Source: Cryptomeria japonica (Eukaryota > Streptophyta > Pinopsida > Cupressales > Cupressaceae). Taken from it: a stretch of 64,000 bases of DNA. Shown in pieces: positions 21,860 to 34,870 of the stretch. The number at the start of each line of letters is the position of its first letter. The stretch's first letter is position 1. The translations under genes were made by a program, and so were the position numbers. The DNA is taken from NCBI RefSeq assembly GCF_030272615.1, contig NC_081405.1, forward strand, positions 609,262,677-609,326,676, read 5' to 3'. The notes under the pieces are model-generated. The model had not been told where the DNA came from and did no database searches. It saw only the letters and a list, made by a program, of their open reading frames with translations.

Positions 21860-22409
21860 TTGTAGATTTCAGATAAAAACTAACAAAAGATCCTTAGGGT
21901 TTCGGGATTTTGAAACGACAGATGCTTCGCACTTAGCATATAATAGCAACTTAATAAGATCAGTAAACTAGCTTAACAATGCATTGAGATTGGTGTAAAT
22001 ACCTTGAATTTGCTTTGTAGGAGGTTTGATCACTTTGGATTCGCTTTGCTCTGCTCTCTCAAAAACTTGGTAAGTAAAAATGACCGCGAAAATGCTTTAA
22101 GTACACAAAATACCTTATCAGGCTCCGTGCGGGTTAGGTCAAAAACATTAAATGCACTCGGTTCTATTAAACTTTCTTTCCTTTTGCGCTTTAACTGAGT
22201 AACCAAACTTCCTTCATTTACCGACTTGACAGGTTTCTTGTATTCACCGACTTGATAGGTTTCCTGTATAGTCCTCCAAAAGACTTTGATATAATTTCAA
22301 ACTTACTACTACATCTTTAACTATGCAGATTTTGAATTAAGTACATAATAAAATAGGAACTGTTAAGATTTAACCTTGAGAGAATGCAATCCCTTCACAC
22401 CTTTACTGA
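21860..22409. other. Spacer between the two ORFs of the 16985-25000 element
   Basis: About 550 bp with no continuous frame. It separates the Gag-like ORF from the second ORF and would be the place for a splice acceptor if the second ORF came from a spliced RNA; I cannot define one. Confidence 0.4.
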
Positions 22410-23761
22410 TTAATTTGGAATAGGAGCACCTAACTCGATAGGTAAGGTGCTTTCATTAATTGACACAATTTCCTTCTTTTTCCAAATCATCTTTAATTTT
22501 TCTTTTATTTCCTCAGTGTCTTTTCTAGGTTGATCTATGCAATCTCAAGCCAAGTGTCCAAATTTGTGACAATGAAAACATGCCATACCAGGATTTCTCC
22601 ATGATCTTCGGTTGTTCATTCCAAACCTTATAAAGCAGTTGGCACTTATATGTCCATATCTTCGACAAAATTCACACCATATCCTTGTATTGTAATCCCA
22701 TGGTACTGCAGAATACTGTCGGTAAGGATCTGTGTGAGTTTGGTAACCTCTAGCATTTTCTCGGTGTGTAGACCACATATAGTTCTTTTGCTTAAACCAA
22801 CACTTCTTGGCACTATGTCCATATCGATTGCAGTTTTTACAAAACCCTTTGAATTTTGCATTCTGATAAGTATTAATAGACTTTGTCCTATATTGATTGG
22901 ATGTGTGACCATATTTACTGGAATTGTAACAATAACCATTGGACTTAGTGACATTTGGTTGCTTACCTTTTCTGATTTGGCACATGTTGGCAGTGTGACC
23001 TTGATTTCCATAGTAGTTGCAAATTGACTTCTTTCTTTTGATGTTCTTCTTGATTCCACCTTGCTTTGATGATTTTCCTCTCTCAGTAGTATGGATTCCT
23101 TCTCAGTAGAGTCTTTTCCTTTGTAACCGAGTCTTGCATCTTTGTTGGGTCCTCTTGTATTCAGTTAGTCATCCAACATCTTTGATGATTCATAACTCTT
23201 CTTCAGTGTTTCTTTGGATTTCTTCTCTGTTTCAAGTTCATTGGTCAACCTTGATACTTCAAGTTTCAATGCTTGATTCTCATCATCTTTCAGATTTGCT
23301 TCATGATGTGCATAACCTAGTTGATCTGATAGGTTTTGTTGATTTCCAGTCATCCTTGTGACTTCATCATTCTTATATGATACTAAGACTTCAAGTTGTT
23401 GTTTCTCTCTTTCTAGATCTCTTACTTTATCCTCGGTTGTCCTCAATGCATCAAGATTTTCAGTCATCTATGTGCTGAAATGTTCATGTTCTCTTTTCAT
23501 TGCTTTTAGTTGATCAGCTAGTGCTTTTCTCTTTTCTTTCAATACTCCAATCAATTCTCCAGTCTCTTCAAACATATTGTTCTCAGATGATGTCTCAATT
23601 TGTTCCACTAACTCTTGAGAGTCTTGCAAATCATCAGATAATCTTCTTCTCACTTTAAGAGATTTTTGCATTTGTCTTTGCATGTCTACAATCACTTGAT
23701 TAGCATGATCCAGCTCTTCTTGCAGATACATAATCCTCTGAGATTGTTTATAACCTTCCAT
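22410..23761 (-). pseudogene. Gag-like protein: long coiled coil and five CCHC-type knuckles
   Basis: Starts at ATG 23761 (MEGYKQSQRIMYLQEELDHA). The N-terminal ~200 residues are coiled-coil-like and carry a TAG at 23468-23470 and a stop at 23165; the frame is otherwise kept. A frameshift near 22990 follows, then a knuckle array. The first knuckle is CNYYGNQGHTANMC (Cys2 changed to Tyr). The second is CYNSSKYGHTSNQY (two Cys lost). The third, CKNCNRYGHSAKKC, and the fourth, CEFCRRYGHISANC, are intact. The fifth, CFHCHKFGHLA..DC, contains a TGA. The frame ends at 22410 after IELGAPIPN. Coiled coil followed by knuckles is the same plan as the 5942-9675 protein. Role inferred as RNA packaging. 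Plant Copia Gag usually has one knuckle, so five is unusual. Confidence 0.75.
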
Positions 23762-23809
23762 TGATAAGATCTTTCTCTTTAGGTAGTTAAACCCTTTTCC
23801 AAGATTGAA

Positions 23810-23821
23810 GCTCTGATACCA
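23810..23821 (-). promoter_or_regulatory. Primer-binding site, tRNA-iMet
   Basis: The plus strand reads GCTCTGATACCA, the exact reverse complement of TGGTATCAGAGC, two bases from the LTR end. Confidence 0.9.
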
Positions 23822-23823
23822 AT

Positions 23824-25000
23824 TGTTAGGCCCAATATCGAAAGCTAATGTACAAAGAGGGGAGGGGTGAATCAGTACTTCAAAAATTTTCTTCAACAAT
23901 AACTTTATTGTTATGCATAAACCGAATAGTGCAGTAACATAATATAAAGCTAAAACAAATAGATAACAATCATACATGATTCACTCCATAACACATATAT
24001 TTTGGTTACGCAGAAACTCTTGGTTAGAAAGAAAAACTGCAGTGGGGATGACACCCACAACTTCACTACTGCAATAATAAAGGTTGCTCGGTTAGAGCTA
24101 CATGTTTAGCTATTTCTGATAGCTTACCCTATTAAAAGTATCAAGATCTATTAGATCTACCTTGCTAAAGGATTTTACAACACTTAAACTAAATGCTGCA
24201 CCTAGTTAGAGGCTTTATAATTTATAGACTTGATTAGAGTCTTTTACCCTGTTAAAGGTTTCTCTTACAACTTCAAAATATTACATTAAAATCATTACAA
24301 ATATCTGCAACTTTACATCTAAAATGTTATAGCAGATTCTATGTGCTTAGAATAAGATTACCTTGCTTATAGCATACCTCGGTAACCCATATAGTAACTC
24401 GGTAAACCCTTTTGTTTACTCTATCCTTTGACTGTTCTCTGAAATCCTTCTTGGTGACCTTTGTGTCTCTATAACAGTCATAACACTTAGTGCTTTCACA
24501 TGTCTTGCTTCATATATTTCTATATCTTTCTTTCTGTCATGCTACATGTATATATTTGATCTTAATCCATGTTGTATAAATAGATCTCTTATGTCAGTGA
24601 TCCATTCATTGCTTTGATCTTACAAATATATTTTATCAAATGAATAACCATGCAAAATATTTCATTGGTTAGATGACCTCAAAATCATACACAATCTTTA
24701 AGTGCAATTTCCAATGAGATAACGGTTCTATGTGCCTCGATCTTGTAACACGTTTTCATATGTATGTCTAGGTTCAATGAATCTGGTAACACGTTTCACT
24801 CGGTGTGTCATCTTTGCTGCTCAGTAGACATGGAATGATACTTAGTAGACAGCTCGGTGTATACTATGCTCTGAGACTACTTTCTTCTATAACCAACTAG
24901 ACTGTGCATACCAATTGACTATTTCGGTAGAGATAACCGACTAGAGTATATAGAATAACTTTTGAACATAAAACTAATGGCAACTTGATAAGTAGTAACA
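23824..25000 (-). repeat. 5' LTR of 16985-25000 element
   Basis: 1,177 bp, next to the primer site and followed on the right by the GTCTT duplication. It has many CTCGGT words, also present in the partner LTR, which contribute some CpG sites in an otherwise CpG-poor context. Confidence 0.9.
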
Positions 25001-25005
25001 GTCTT

Positions 25006-25720
25006 TAGTGGTTTGGCAAACTCTTTTGGTAGGTTTGTGTCATATATCTAATGATGGCGGCTAGGAAAAGGCTAGTGTTTTCTATAATTTGTGTGGGTGT
25101 CTCCTAGAATGTTGACCTTCCATATTCTATTGAAATACAATTAAAGTTGGCCACTTGGGTTCAAGCTATTGAGTTTGAAACTATCCCTTTTTCTTTCTTT
25201 AAATGAATAAAATTGGAGCATTGGGCAAAGAGATGCCCGCTTAATGACAATAAGGAGAAAGAGAAACCCCATCCTAAACCTAAGAAAACCAAGAAAATGA
25301 AGTCTGGGGGGATGGAAATGAGAAAAAGGAAATACAAAATGAATCGAAAGACGGTAATCTAGGCTAGAGGAACCTTTGAAAGCCCTTGAAGAAAAGGAAG
25401 ATTTGGTAACCCAAGTTGATTTCGAGATCCAAGAGCCAGCTATCAAAATGCAAGAAAACAAAAATGGTGAGGAGGATGGTTAGATTGGCTTGGAAGATAT
25501 TCTAAGTCAGGCCTCTACTATTCCTTTTAAGGGAGTTAATTTGGAAGTGGACATTGGGGTTCCCAATATGCCTCCAAATTCTAGAGGTAAGGACCAATCT
25601 AGCCAAGATTATAGGAAGAGCCAGGACCCAAAGGATTCTCAAGAAATTGTTAGGGATACTTATGGGGACTCTAGTAAGAGTCTAGAGGATCCAAGTGAGA
25701 ATTCGGTTCAGAAAATATAA
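25006..25720 (+). pseudogene. LINE ORF1, right part (zinc knuckle and low-complexity tail)
   Basis: This continues ORF1 from 16984: SGLANSFGRFVSYI up to a stop near 25050, then, after a frame change, RKRLVFSIICVGVS. A knuckle remnant (KLEHWAKRCP) lies at about 25210-25240 and a Lys/Pro-rich segment (KEKPHPKPKKTKK) follows. The tail to 25720 is polar (QSSQDYRKSQDPKDSQE). In plant L1 the DUF4283 domain is followed by just such a CCHC knuckle and polar tail. There are several stops and frame changes, and the first Cys pair of the knuckle is lost. Confidence 0.65.
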
Positions 25721-26047
25721 TGGAATGATAGATACCCTTCCATTGTCTCAGAAGGGGCTATCAAATAGGGATTGAGAGTCAAAAAAAGAGAAAAATAGTC
25801 AAGAATATTTTGATAGAGATGATGAGGATTCTCATACTAGGTTGGAGGAAAAGAAAAATAAACCATAGAGTACACTGTTAAGGGTCTCTACCAAATCTAG
25901 AGCTAAGGCAGATTGTGGGGCCACAAAGGGTAGTCAAAGAAGAAGATCTTCAAGATAGCACAGGGAGCGAGGAAGCTTTCAGGATATAGCAGATGGTATT
26001 TAGGAAACCATACCCAATATTTATAGAATCCAATCTCCTTGTAAAAT

Positions 26048-28591
26048 ATGAAGATTATGTCATGGAATATCTGGGGGTTGAACAGGCTCCATAGGCAAGA
26101 TGTTTTGCACAATTTTGTAAGGGACCATAAACCAAATATTTTACTGGTCGAAGAATCTAAAATGCCTAAAGAGAGAGAGAAAAAGATTAAAATGTTTAAA
26201 TTTTGTGGGGCACACGGAAATAGTTCTTAAGGTGCCTCAGGGGGAATTGTTACCTTCTGGAATCTAAACTTTATTAAAGGTGAACCGCTACTTGAAAGTA
26301 TCAATCATTTGGCCTCCAAATTTACCCATATGAGATTTTTTTGCTGGATCCAATCCAACATCTATGTCCCTAATGAGAAAGGATCTTGAAAGATTTTTAG
26401 GAAAGAGATTGCTATCTTTCATAGGAAATTTATTAATAAAAACTGACTTGTCATGGGAGATTACAATACCCATCTCCAAGATAATGAGAAGTTTGGAGGA
26501 TCCTAGGTGAATTAGGAAAGTAAAATAGATCTTTTGGACTTCATTAATAACCTGACGTTGATTGATTTAGAGCTTCAGGGAGCCTCCTATACCTGGTCAA
26601 ATCAAATATTTGGTAAGGATTTGATTCAAGTCAGATTGGATAGAACTTTAATTTCTAATCAATGGTTTTCAAATTATTATTTTTACTTAAAGGCCCTCTC
26701 TAGGATGGGATCAAACCACTTTCCAATAAATTTTGTGGCAGATCCTATCTTGGCTAAGAGGAATTTCCCTTTAGATTTGAATGCATGTGGCTTTCCCACC
26801 CCCATCTCATTGGGGAAGTTAGGAAATGGTGGAACATCTTTGTCTCTAGGCCAGCTATGTTCAGGGTTGCCAAGAGATTGAGGGAAGTCAAATACAAGGT
26901 TTGAAGATGGAATAAAGAAACATTTGGCAATAATTTTGGTATCAAGTTTGAGTTACTTCTTGAAATTAAGGATATATAAGAAAAAATCGAGATGGAGGGA
27001 TGCATTGTTGATTATAAGGGGAAGGAAAATGAGCTACTTGTGAGGATGCATGATATAATATCTAAGGAGGAAGAATTTTGGAAGTATAGATCTAGGGCTC
27101 TTTGGCTTTTAGCTGGGGATAAAAATACCAAGTATTTTCACATGAATTTGTTGAAACAGAGGACATCAAATATAATCTCTCACATTGAGAACAATGGTAG
27201 CCATTTCAAGAAGGACAAAGATATAAGAAGACAAGCTATCCTTTCTTTCAGAATTTTCTCTCGGTGAACGATGTAATTGATCATGCAATGCAAGATTATC
27301 TTTCAAAAGTCATTCCTAAAATTTTCAAGGAAGAAGATAACAAGATTCTAACTACTATTCCTTCTAAGGAAGAAATTAGGAAAGCTATCTTTTCTTTTTG
27401 GACTTTATAAGGCTATGGGGCTTGATGGGTTTCCAACGTTCTTCTTTTAGTGGTTCTGGGAGATTGTGGTTGATGAAGTGGTGAGTTCTATGAAGGGGTT
27501 CTTTGGTTCTAGATGCCTTATTAAGGAACTAAATGCTACCTTCCTGTTCCTCAATCCTAAGCACCCCGAAGCTACATATTTTGAAGCATTTAGGCCTGTA
27601 AGCCTCTACAATTCTTTTTACAAAATTATCTCTAAAATTCTGACCTCTTGACCATTGATTATTCTACTTTCCTTGATCTCTCCTCAGAAAAATGGCTTTG
27701 TTCCTAGAAGGCGTATCCTTGATTTAATTATTATTGTCGATAAAAATGTTCATTCTCTCATGGAATCTAAGGCTGAGGGACTCCTTCTCAAGGTGGACAT
27801 TTCAAAATCTTATGATCATGTTGACTGGGACTTCTTACTCAAAATTATCAGGGCGTTTGGATTCAACAATAGAGTCCTTCAAATGATTGGACAACTCATT
27901 TCCATGGCTCCCATATCTATCATTATGAATTGATCTCCTTCTCATTTCTTTAAGAGTTCTAGAGGGCTAAGATAGGGTGATCCCAGTTTCCCTATTCTTT
28001 TTACCATTATGGTAGAATACCTTTGTAGGAACCTAAAAAGGATGGTCAAGTAGGGATCCCTAATGGGTTTGAGGCCTTCTTCTAGTAATGTGGTCTGCTC
28101 CCACCAACAGTTTATGGCTGATGCCATTCTGATGGGGAGACCTACAGTAGCTAAAGCTAAGAATCTAAAAACAACCTTGGATGATTATGAGATGATGTTT
28201 ACTAAGATCATTAACAGATAGAAAAGCTCTTTATATTTTTTCAATACTCTTGAGCCTAGGTAGAATAAAATTGCCAGAATTATTGGATGCAAAGTGGAGT
28301 CAATTCCATCAATTTATCTAGGTTTACCCTTGGGTCTTAAGCCTCTTGATTCCCTCTGGAATTCATTGATTGGAAGGTTCAATAAAAATCTAGCTAGATG
28401 AAAAGGTTCTCTTCTTAGTCAAGAATGTAAAATTCAACTTCTTAAAGCTACTCTTCAGAATCTTCCTATCTATACCTTAATTTCTGTTAAAATCCCTTTT
28501 AAATTTGCTGAGGTCATTGAAAAAATTCTTAAAAAGTTTCTTTGGTCTGGTGTGGAAGAAAGAAAAAGAATGTCGCTTATTGGTTCAGATG
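26048..28591 (+). pseudogene. LINE ORF2, left part: endonuclease and reverse transcriptase
   Basis: Opens at 26048 with KIMSWNIWGLN, the usual start of the apurinic-type endonuclease. Endonuclease landmarks follow: VEESK, then VMGDYNT near 26453. The catalytic SDH box is changed to SNHFP near 26715 (Asp to Asn). Reverse transcriptase blocks are GLDGFPTFFF (about 27420), FRPVSLYNSFYKIISK, LLKVDISKSYDHVDWDFL (about 27785), a GLRQGDP block with Q changed to stop (about 27970), and HQQFMADAILMG (about 28105) where FADD is expected, so the catalytic Asp pair is gone. Many in-frame stops and some frameshifts. Cut at 28591 by the Copia insertion. Confidence 0.8.
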
Positions 28592-28957
28592 TTTTGGTTA
28601 TGGTTGGTCATTGTTACTGCTAGGATATGTTGGTATCATTGATGTCAACATATTCCTCTCATTTGATCCAATGTGATTGGGAAGATTCTCTGATCCAATT
28701 TTTATAATTTTGTTTTATCAGACTTTGTCGATATTTCCTCCAATATATTTTTGTGTGATCAGATGTTATGGTAAGATTATGGAATGTTGTTTGGGATGGT
28801 CTTGTGTATCTTCATTTCAGATGGTTCATGATTTTCTGCTCTGCAAGTTATCTTTCTTCGTGGCAGTTGTTGATTAGTTGTGTTCTTAAGCTTTCAAACG
28901 TTGATAGATGAAGATTTGAAAAGAGGCGTTGGTGCAACTGTTTTGGATGATTCTAAC
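28592..28957 (+). repeat. Copia 5' LTR, left piece
   Basis: Matches 42524-42895, including GGATATGTTG and GTCAACATATTCCTC, and stops at GATTCTAAC where the Gypsy-like element begins. It starts TTTTGG where the 3' copy has TGTTGG. Confidence 0.85.
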
Positions 28958-30194
28958 TGTAGAGTCATAAAATTGTGACCTTGCAATTTTTGACTGCATT
29001 TGGGTCCTAGCATTGGCAGATGAATCCCTAAGCTTCATTAGAGACCCGAGACATGCTCAAACATAAAAAACTTGCATTTTATGTCACCCCGCACTATCTT
29101 TTTTTCACTATCTGTCCTAAATTGGGGCATGATAGGGGCGTGGCACTCCTGTCCTTACCCTATATTGGGCCTCCCTTGACCTAATCTTGTATTGGGCTTG
29201 TCAATTTGAGAGGGAATAAGTTTTCCTATGTCGGCCTAAGACAAAAAATAAGTTAAAAACCCCTCAATGGCAAATATATAAGAAGCATTTCCACTCCTAG
29301 TTGCATGCAGTTTAAGAAGCAGAAATTAAGCATAAATGATTATAAGGAAAAATTACCAATTGACATTATCATCAAGCATTCAAGCATTCAATATTTCAAA
29401 CATCCCTTCAAGTATTGATCATTTCAAGTCTCCTTTCAAGGCTAGGTGTTGCATTCAAGTGAAGGATTCAACCATTGAAGAGGAGATCCCTATCAACATT
29501 CAAGATATTCTCTTCAATGTATCCTTTCAGTCAATTCTATCAACATTTCAATTGTATCCTCTCTTGAGGTGAATTTTACTTCTGACAGTTCCTTTCATTT
29601 ACTTGCAAGTATTTTCAATCACATAGTTAATTCCAAAATGGGGTTTGACCTAAACGCAAACCCCCAATCCCAACAATATTCCCTCTCTTTTTTGTGTGTA
29701 GGTTATTGGTGTGTCATTGTAACTACGGGTTTAGACTCCATTTTCAGAGACAGAAAAACCCTTTTTGGTGCACAGATTTTTTGGAGGATGAATTACACTT
29801 TCAACCCAATCTTGACAACTTTTTCTCAAATTTGTAGGGGAGCTTCATCTAGACATCTTACTACTAATTCCAGGTGCACAACTTCATCCCACATCTCTAT
29901 CTCTAGATATAATTGTTTATTTTTCATCTCAACAGTTAGTCTCAATTCACTTGATTCAACTTCTCTATTTTAAAAGAGGGTTAGTTTACTTTCCAAATTT
30001 ATTGCAAATTCCCTATAATTCACTTAGCATTCAATCTCTTTCCATTGATATTGGATCTAGTGAATTCAACCCCCTCTTTTAAATTTAATGTGCATTAGAA
30101 GTTGAAGGGAATCCTTTGTAAAATTTTGATGACTTTCTTGAGGAGGGTAAAGCTTTCCAATTGATCTCCTCTCATCAATTTTCACCACATTACA
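28958..30194 (+). repeat. 5' LTR of gag-protease element
   Basis: Begins TGTAGAGTCATAAAATTG and ends CACCACATTACA. It matches 35546-36760 throughout, for example GACCTTGCAATTTTTGAC, GATGAATCCCTAAGCTT and GGGGAGCTTC. Confidence 0.85.
29275..29282 (+). promoter_or_regulatory. TATA box in LTR
   Basis: TATATAAG, with GCATATAAGG at the matching place in the 3' LTR (about 35848). Likely LTR promoter element, by position and motif only. Confidence 0.4.
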
Positions 30195-31396
30195 TTTTGG
30201 TGAACTTGATGTATTACATGCTTTACATAAAAAATTATTGCATATTTTTCATTTACAAGTTTAATTTTCTTGCAAAACTTAGTGGTTAATTCATCCAAAC
30301 CCCTCATTGTCAAAATTGAAATTGAAGTTGTGTTTTGCAAAAAAATTGCTATCTATTTCCTTAGATCTGAAAATTACATTTCTTATCAAATTCAATTCTT
30401 TCATTGTCTTCTTCAATATGTAAATCAAATTTACAAAATTAAGTGGTTAATTGTCAAAACCCTTATTTTCAAAAATCAACTTGAATTTTTGCAAACATTG
30501 GATTCACATATAATTTTTAGATGTAGGACTATATTCAAACTTGTCTTCTTGCCTAAAATTCAAATTTTCAGTTTCTCTCATTTTTCCAAAATTTAAAATT
30601 TCAAAATTCAGCGGTTAGACCCTAAAACCCTATTTTTAAAATTTACTTGGATTTTCTACAAATTTCAATCAATTGGAGTTTTCTAAATATTATTCAAGGT
30701 GGCCCTATCCATTAGGTTTGACCTTTTTTCAAATTTGCAATTCAATTTCTTATCCTTTTCAAAAACCTAGTAGGGTCCTATTTTGACATTCAAACCTTAA
30801 TTTGACCTAGATCGAGAGATCATAAAATCAATCAATTTTGGGGGCTTAGCTCTCAAACCATCATAGCTTTCATCCCTGAAAATTTCCAAAAAAGTTGCCT
30901 GGACCAGGTTCACTTTCAACCTAGTCACTAGCTTTTTTCTCAAAATTTCAAGAGACTGTCGAATTTTGATCCCTCTAAAATTAAAAATACTTCCCAATTT
31001 CAACATCACAACCTTCAAGGAAACATTTAGAATTAGGTGGTTAATTATAATCTGCCCTAATTTTAAAATCTTAATTTTGTCAATTTTAATTTTGAAATTT
31101 AGTGGTATCTCATTGGCCCTAATTTAAAAATTCTAATTTATTTTTATTCATCATAATTTTTCTCAAAAATTGTGTCATTTCTTCTTTCCATAAAGTTCAA
31201 ATTGTCTAATCATAATTTTCTTGGATTTTTTATTTATTCAATTTTGCAAACTTTATTCCCAACAGTAAAAATTCAAATTCAAAATTCAAATTTTCCCTCT
31301 AGTGCATGAGTTTTACAACTATTAGTCCTACCTATACTATTCCCATGAGACGAGGCATTAGAATTAAGGCTTCCCAAGGTTTCAATTCCTGGAGAG

Positions 31397-34300
31397 ATGG
31401 AGCCTAATTTGGGTGACTTCTTCAATGAGGATAATGCTAATACTTCCCATCTTAATAGCATCCCGATATACCCAATTGATGATTCTAATGATGAAGAAGA
31501 ATCTTTGACTAGAGTTTCCTTAGATCAACTTTCAAAATTGGACAATCAATTTGATAATTTCCAACAATGGATGTCCCAAGAATATCCTATTAGTGAAGCT
31601 CTTCCATTAATTGAAAGTGTAAAACACATGATTAAAAATGATAAGAATGAAATTGATATATTGCATGGTATTGCTCATAATGTTGATTCTAATGTAATAC
31701 CTATAAAGAGTTGTGTTGAGATCTTAGATTATTCACAACCTGCTAAAGAAATTAATCATTCTATTCCTTTGACCACTTCAATGACTAGTATTCCTACTTT
31801 CACTTCAAAAATCATGGCTACATCAAATCAAAATGTCATACCTACAACCATTAGTCATGGGGACAATCCCTCTTCCTCAATAAATCCTCCATATTTATCT
31901 ATGCCTTCAATGAGTATTCATGTTGTCTCTCAACCAATCAATATGACACAAGGGGGCAATTCATCCAATCATTATATCCATCCTTTTAGTGTCCCATTTC
32001 CTACTCAAACATCACCTATGCCTACTTACCATAGTGTTCTACCACCCTATTCTCAGTAAATGCCTTCTTTCAATAACATCACACCACCTTCTCAATCAAA
32101 CATGTCTAACATAAGTTCTTCAACCAAAACAACCATTAATAGCCTTGCCCAAATTGTATCTTTATTGCAACAACAAATCCCTTCTATGAGTCAATCCAAG
32201 TTTAGTGTGCCCACATTTGATGTTGCAAGCCCACTTTCTCTTGACATTGTTAGAGTTGTCCCTCATAAACATGTTGAAGTCCCTCAATTGGAACTTTATA
32301 ATGGAAAAGGTGAACCTTTAACACATGTCAAAATATTCCAAAATTTGTGTATTGACTTTTCTTATGATCAAAGATTTCTTGTCAAATTCTTTACTAGAAC
32401 ACTAAGAGATAAGGCTTTACAATGATATTTCTCTTTGTCTTCCTATTCTTTTACTCCTTTTCAACAATTAGCAAGTGTTTTTATTCAAAAATTTAAAAAC
32501 AACATAGGTTGTATAATCACTTTGATTGATTTAATGCATTGTAAACAAGGTGTTAAAGAAAAAGTGACTGATTTCATTGCTAGCTATAAGCATTTGTGTT
32601 CTCAAATTTCTTTCCTAGTGCCTGATAATGATATTCAAAGAATTTGCATTTCTAATTTTCAAATAGACATTAGGGACAAACTTATCCTTTCTAAGTTTAC
32701 TTCCTTTTCCCAATTGTGCGCAACACTTCACAATTATCAGCTAATTCGGAATCAACTAGAGAAATATACTCCTATGGCTCCGAGTGATAAGGGTGAGAGT
32801 TCTCAACAACCATTTGTGAAATTAAAACTAAATAAATGCTTCATCAAATTCAATAACACCATCAACAACAACAATATGAAAATGCTACAATAGGTGTGCC
32901 TCCTATTTATAAATTTTCAAAAGAGAAAGACAAATTACTCGTTTGAATGAATCTTTGCATAGAATCATGTCTCAGTTGTTACAAAGAAATGTTATCAAAC
33001 TCTCTCCAATAAAACCAGTTGACCCTCCTAAGGTAGCCTCACCTTACTTTGATAATAATTATTTTTGTCAATTTTATCGTTAATTTGGTGATGATACTGA
33101 GAAATGTTTTGCATTAAAAAGTAAGATTCAAGAGCTGATTGATAATAATATTGTATCTGTGGTAGGTGTGAATGATAAGGGAAACCAATCAGTAGCTCCT
33201 CCTAATCAAAATCATAAGATTTTCACTGATCCTTTACCCTCGCATACCTCTAATGTGATTGAAACTAAACATACCTCTTTCTCTCCTTCTAATCTCACTA
33301 CAACGGCTCCAAATTTAGTGAATATGGTAGAGAAACAAGAAACACCTAAAGATCAATGTATCACATTTGACCCTGGTGAAACAATTAGACCATCTGATGG
33401 CCCTTTATACATAGCTGCAAAAATCCAAGACAAACCTTGTTGTGGTGTGCTTATTGATCCCTCTCACATGGTTAATGTCAAAAATGGAGAATATCTTTAT
33501 ACTTTACATTTGCATAAACCAATCTATGATGATACTAATGTGGTCGTTAAATTATTTGATGGATTTTCTTGTCCTACTATTGGTTCTATTATACTCCCTA
33601 TTGAGGTTCACACTAAATCTATAGATGTCAATTTTGTTATCATTCCATCATCTGAACAATTCTGTGTGAAGTTAGGTTACCCTTGGCTATCTTCCATGAA
33701 GGCTATTGCCTCTCCAATCCATAAGTGTTTGAAATTTCCCCACAATGGATAAATCATAACTGTTCACCATAGATTATTTCGACCAACCGAAAGAAGCCCA
33801 GGTGTTCCTATAGATTACTTTTGGCCTCAACAATTTCAATCTCTTCCAACAAGAAATGATGCTCTCTTACAATCTTATCACAAATGGAAGAAAGATATTA
33901 TCTTATCCTTAAGCCAATGTATAGCACCAATAATTGATATTCCCATTATTCTTGAAGATAAAGTTCTTCCTCTAATGGATAGAACTAATATTCCTCCTAA
34001 GGAATATTCCCTACCTATTCAAATGGATGAAAGTATGCCTTCTCCTAAGAAGAACAATAATATTATTCCTAAGGTTAGATATGTACGTCCTCCACATTAT
34101 GGACCTGATCTTGTTCCTACACTGAACATTCCTCCTTTATATGGTGGAGTTCTACCTCCTTGCTCTTATAGATAGAAGAAACCTACCTCTCTTGTTGTTC
34201 AACCTAAGAGACTTCAACCTAACCATCCATCTATTAAAGATGAATACATTCCTCCTTCAACCAATCTCACTCCATCTTCTCATTCTTCTGTAAGAGAACA

Positions 34301-34750
34301 CCAATAAAAACGTCATGCTAGAGCTCGTGAAGTTGTTTCTTAAACTATTCAATCTCCTAAAACACCAACAGTTGACATGATTCCCTTTTCTCCGAAGCAA
34401 GAACTTGAACCTAAATCTCCAATTTATAAGTTGCATAAAACATGTGATGGTTTTACTTTTATTCATGTTATAGCTCCTCTTTCTATAAATCTTGATGAAT
34501 AAATAGGTGAAAATGTTATTCATGATGTCAATACAACTCCTAATGCTTCTAATAGTGAATATGAATATGTTGATGTTGACAAACATTTATCTGCAAAATT
34601 TTCAAAAGCCTTAATCCTAGCTCCTTGAAATGAAAAAAGTGACTTAGCACATGAGCATAGTCCTTGTTTGGATCTTTTGATACCTCCATCTATTGTGCTT
34701 GATGTCGCTCCTCTGGAATGTTTCCCTCCTTCCTAAAATAGTGATCAACA
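31397..34750 (+). pseudogene. Gag-protease polyprotein, broken
   Basis: ATG 31397 opens MEPNLGDFFNEDN. The first ~220 residues are polar and Ser/Pro-rich. The frame continues through TAA (32057) and TGA (32423, where a Trp is expected) into a retrotransposon-gag domain (FTPFQQLASVFIQKFKNNIG, VTDFIASYKHLCSQI). After frameshifts near 32880-32990 comes a knuckle-like block, FCQFYR.FGDDTEKCFALK (33065-33120). A retropepsin-like domain follows (GVLIDPSHMVNV near 33435, then CVKLGYPWL); its active site reads D-P-S instead of D-T/S-G, so it is probably dead. From 33750 to 34750 there is a Pro-rich tail with many stops. No polymerase follows. Confidence 0.7.
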
Positions 34751-34830
34751 ATATTGAGAGGTGGATGTTGTGCTAGACTAGCTACATTGGCACCATAGAT
34801 CCTCTACATCTCTCTTTTCTTTCTCTTTTG

Positions 34831-34870
34831 TTTCTATTCTTCTATTTGTATTTCTATTCTTCTATTTGTT
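34831..34870 (+). repeat. 20-bp tandem duplication
   Basis: TTTCTATTCTTCTATTTGTA at 34831-34850 is repeated at 34851-34870 with one final-base change. It lies in the non-coding 3' stretch of the gag-protease element. Confidence 0.7.

Larger units (their letters stand above)
16985..25000 (-). mobile_element. Complete non-autonomous LTR retrotransposon with two reading frames and no pol
   Basis: The element is 8,016 bp on the minus strand, with perfect duplications GTCTT at 16980-16984 and 25001-25005. Its LTRs are 23824-25000 (5') and 16985-18195 (3'), and both read TGTTAGGCCC...AACA in plus orientation. The primer site is the reverse complement of TGGTATCAGAGC at 23810-23821 and a polypurine tract abuts the 3' LTR. 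The interior encodes a coiled-coil/zinc-knuckle Gag-like protein (23761-22410) and a second frame of about 1,070 codons (21859-18627) that I do not recognise. No protease, integrase or RT motif is seen. It interrupts LINE ORF1. About 16 differences in the first 225 bp of the LTR pair, counted by eye, indicate an old insertion. Confidence 0.9.

Noticed and set aside
31279-31461. Minus-strand frames opposite the gag-protease ORF
   Set aside because: Antisense shadows of the real plus-strand coding region; the same applies to the many frames opposite the Gag, RT and unknown ORFs.
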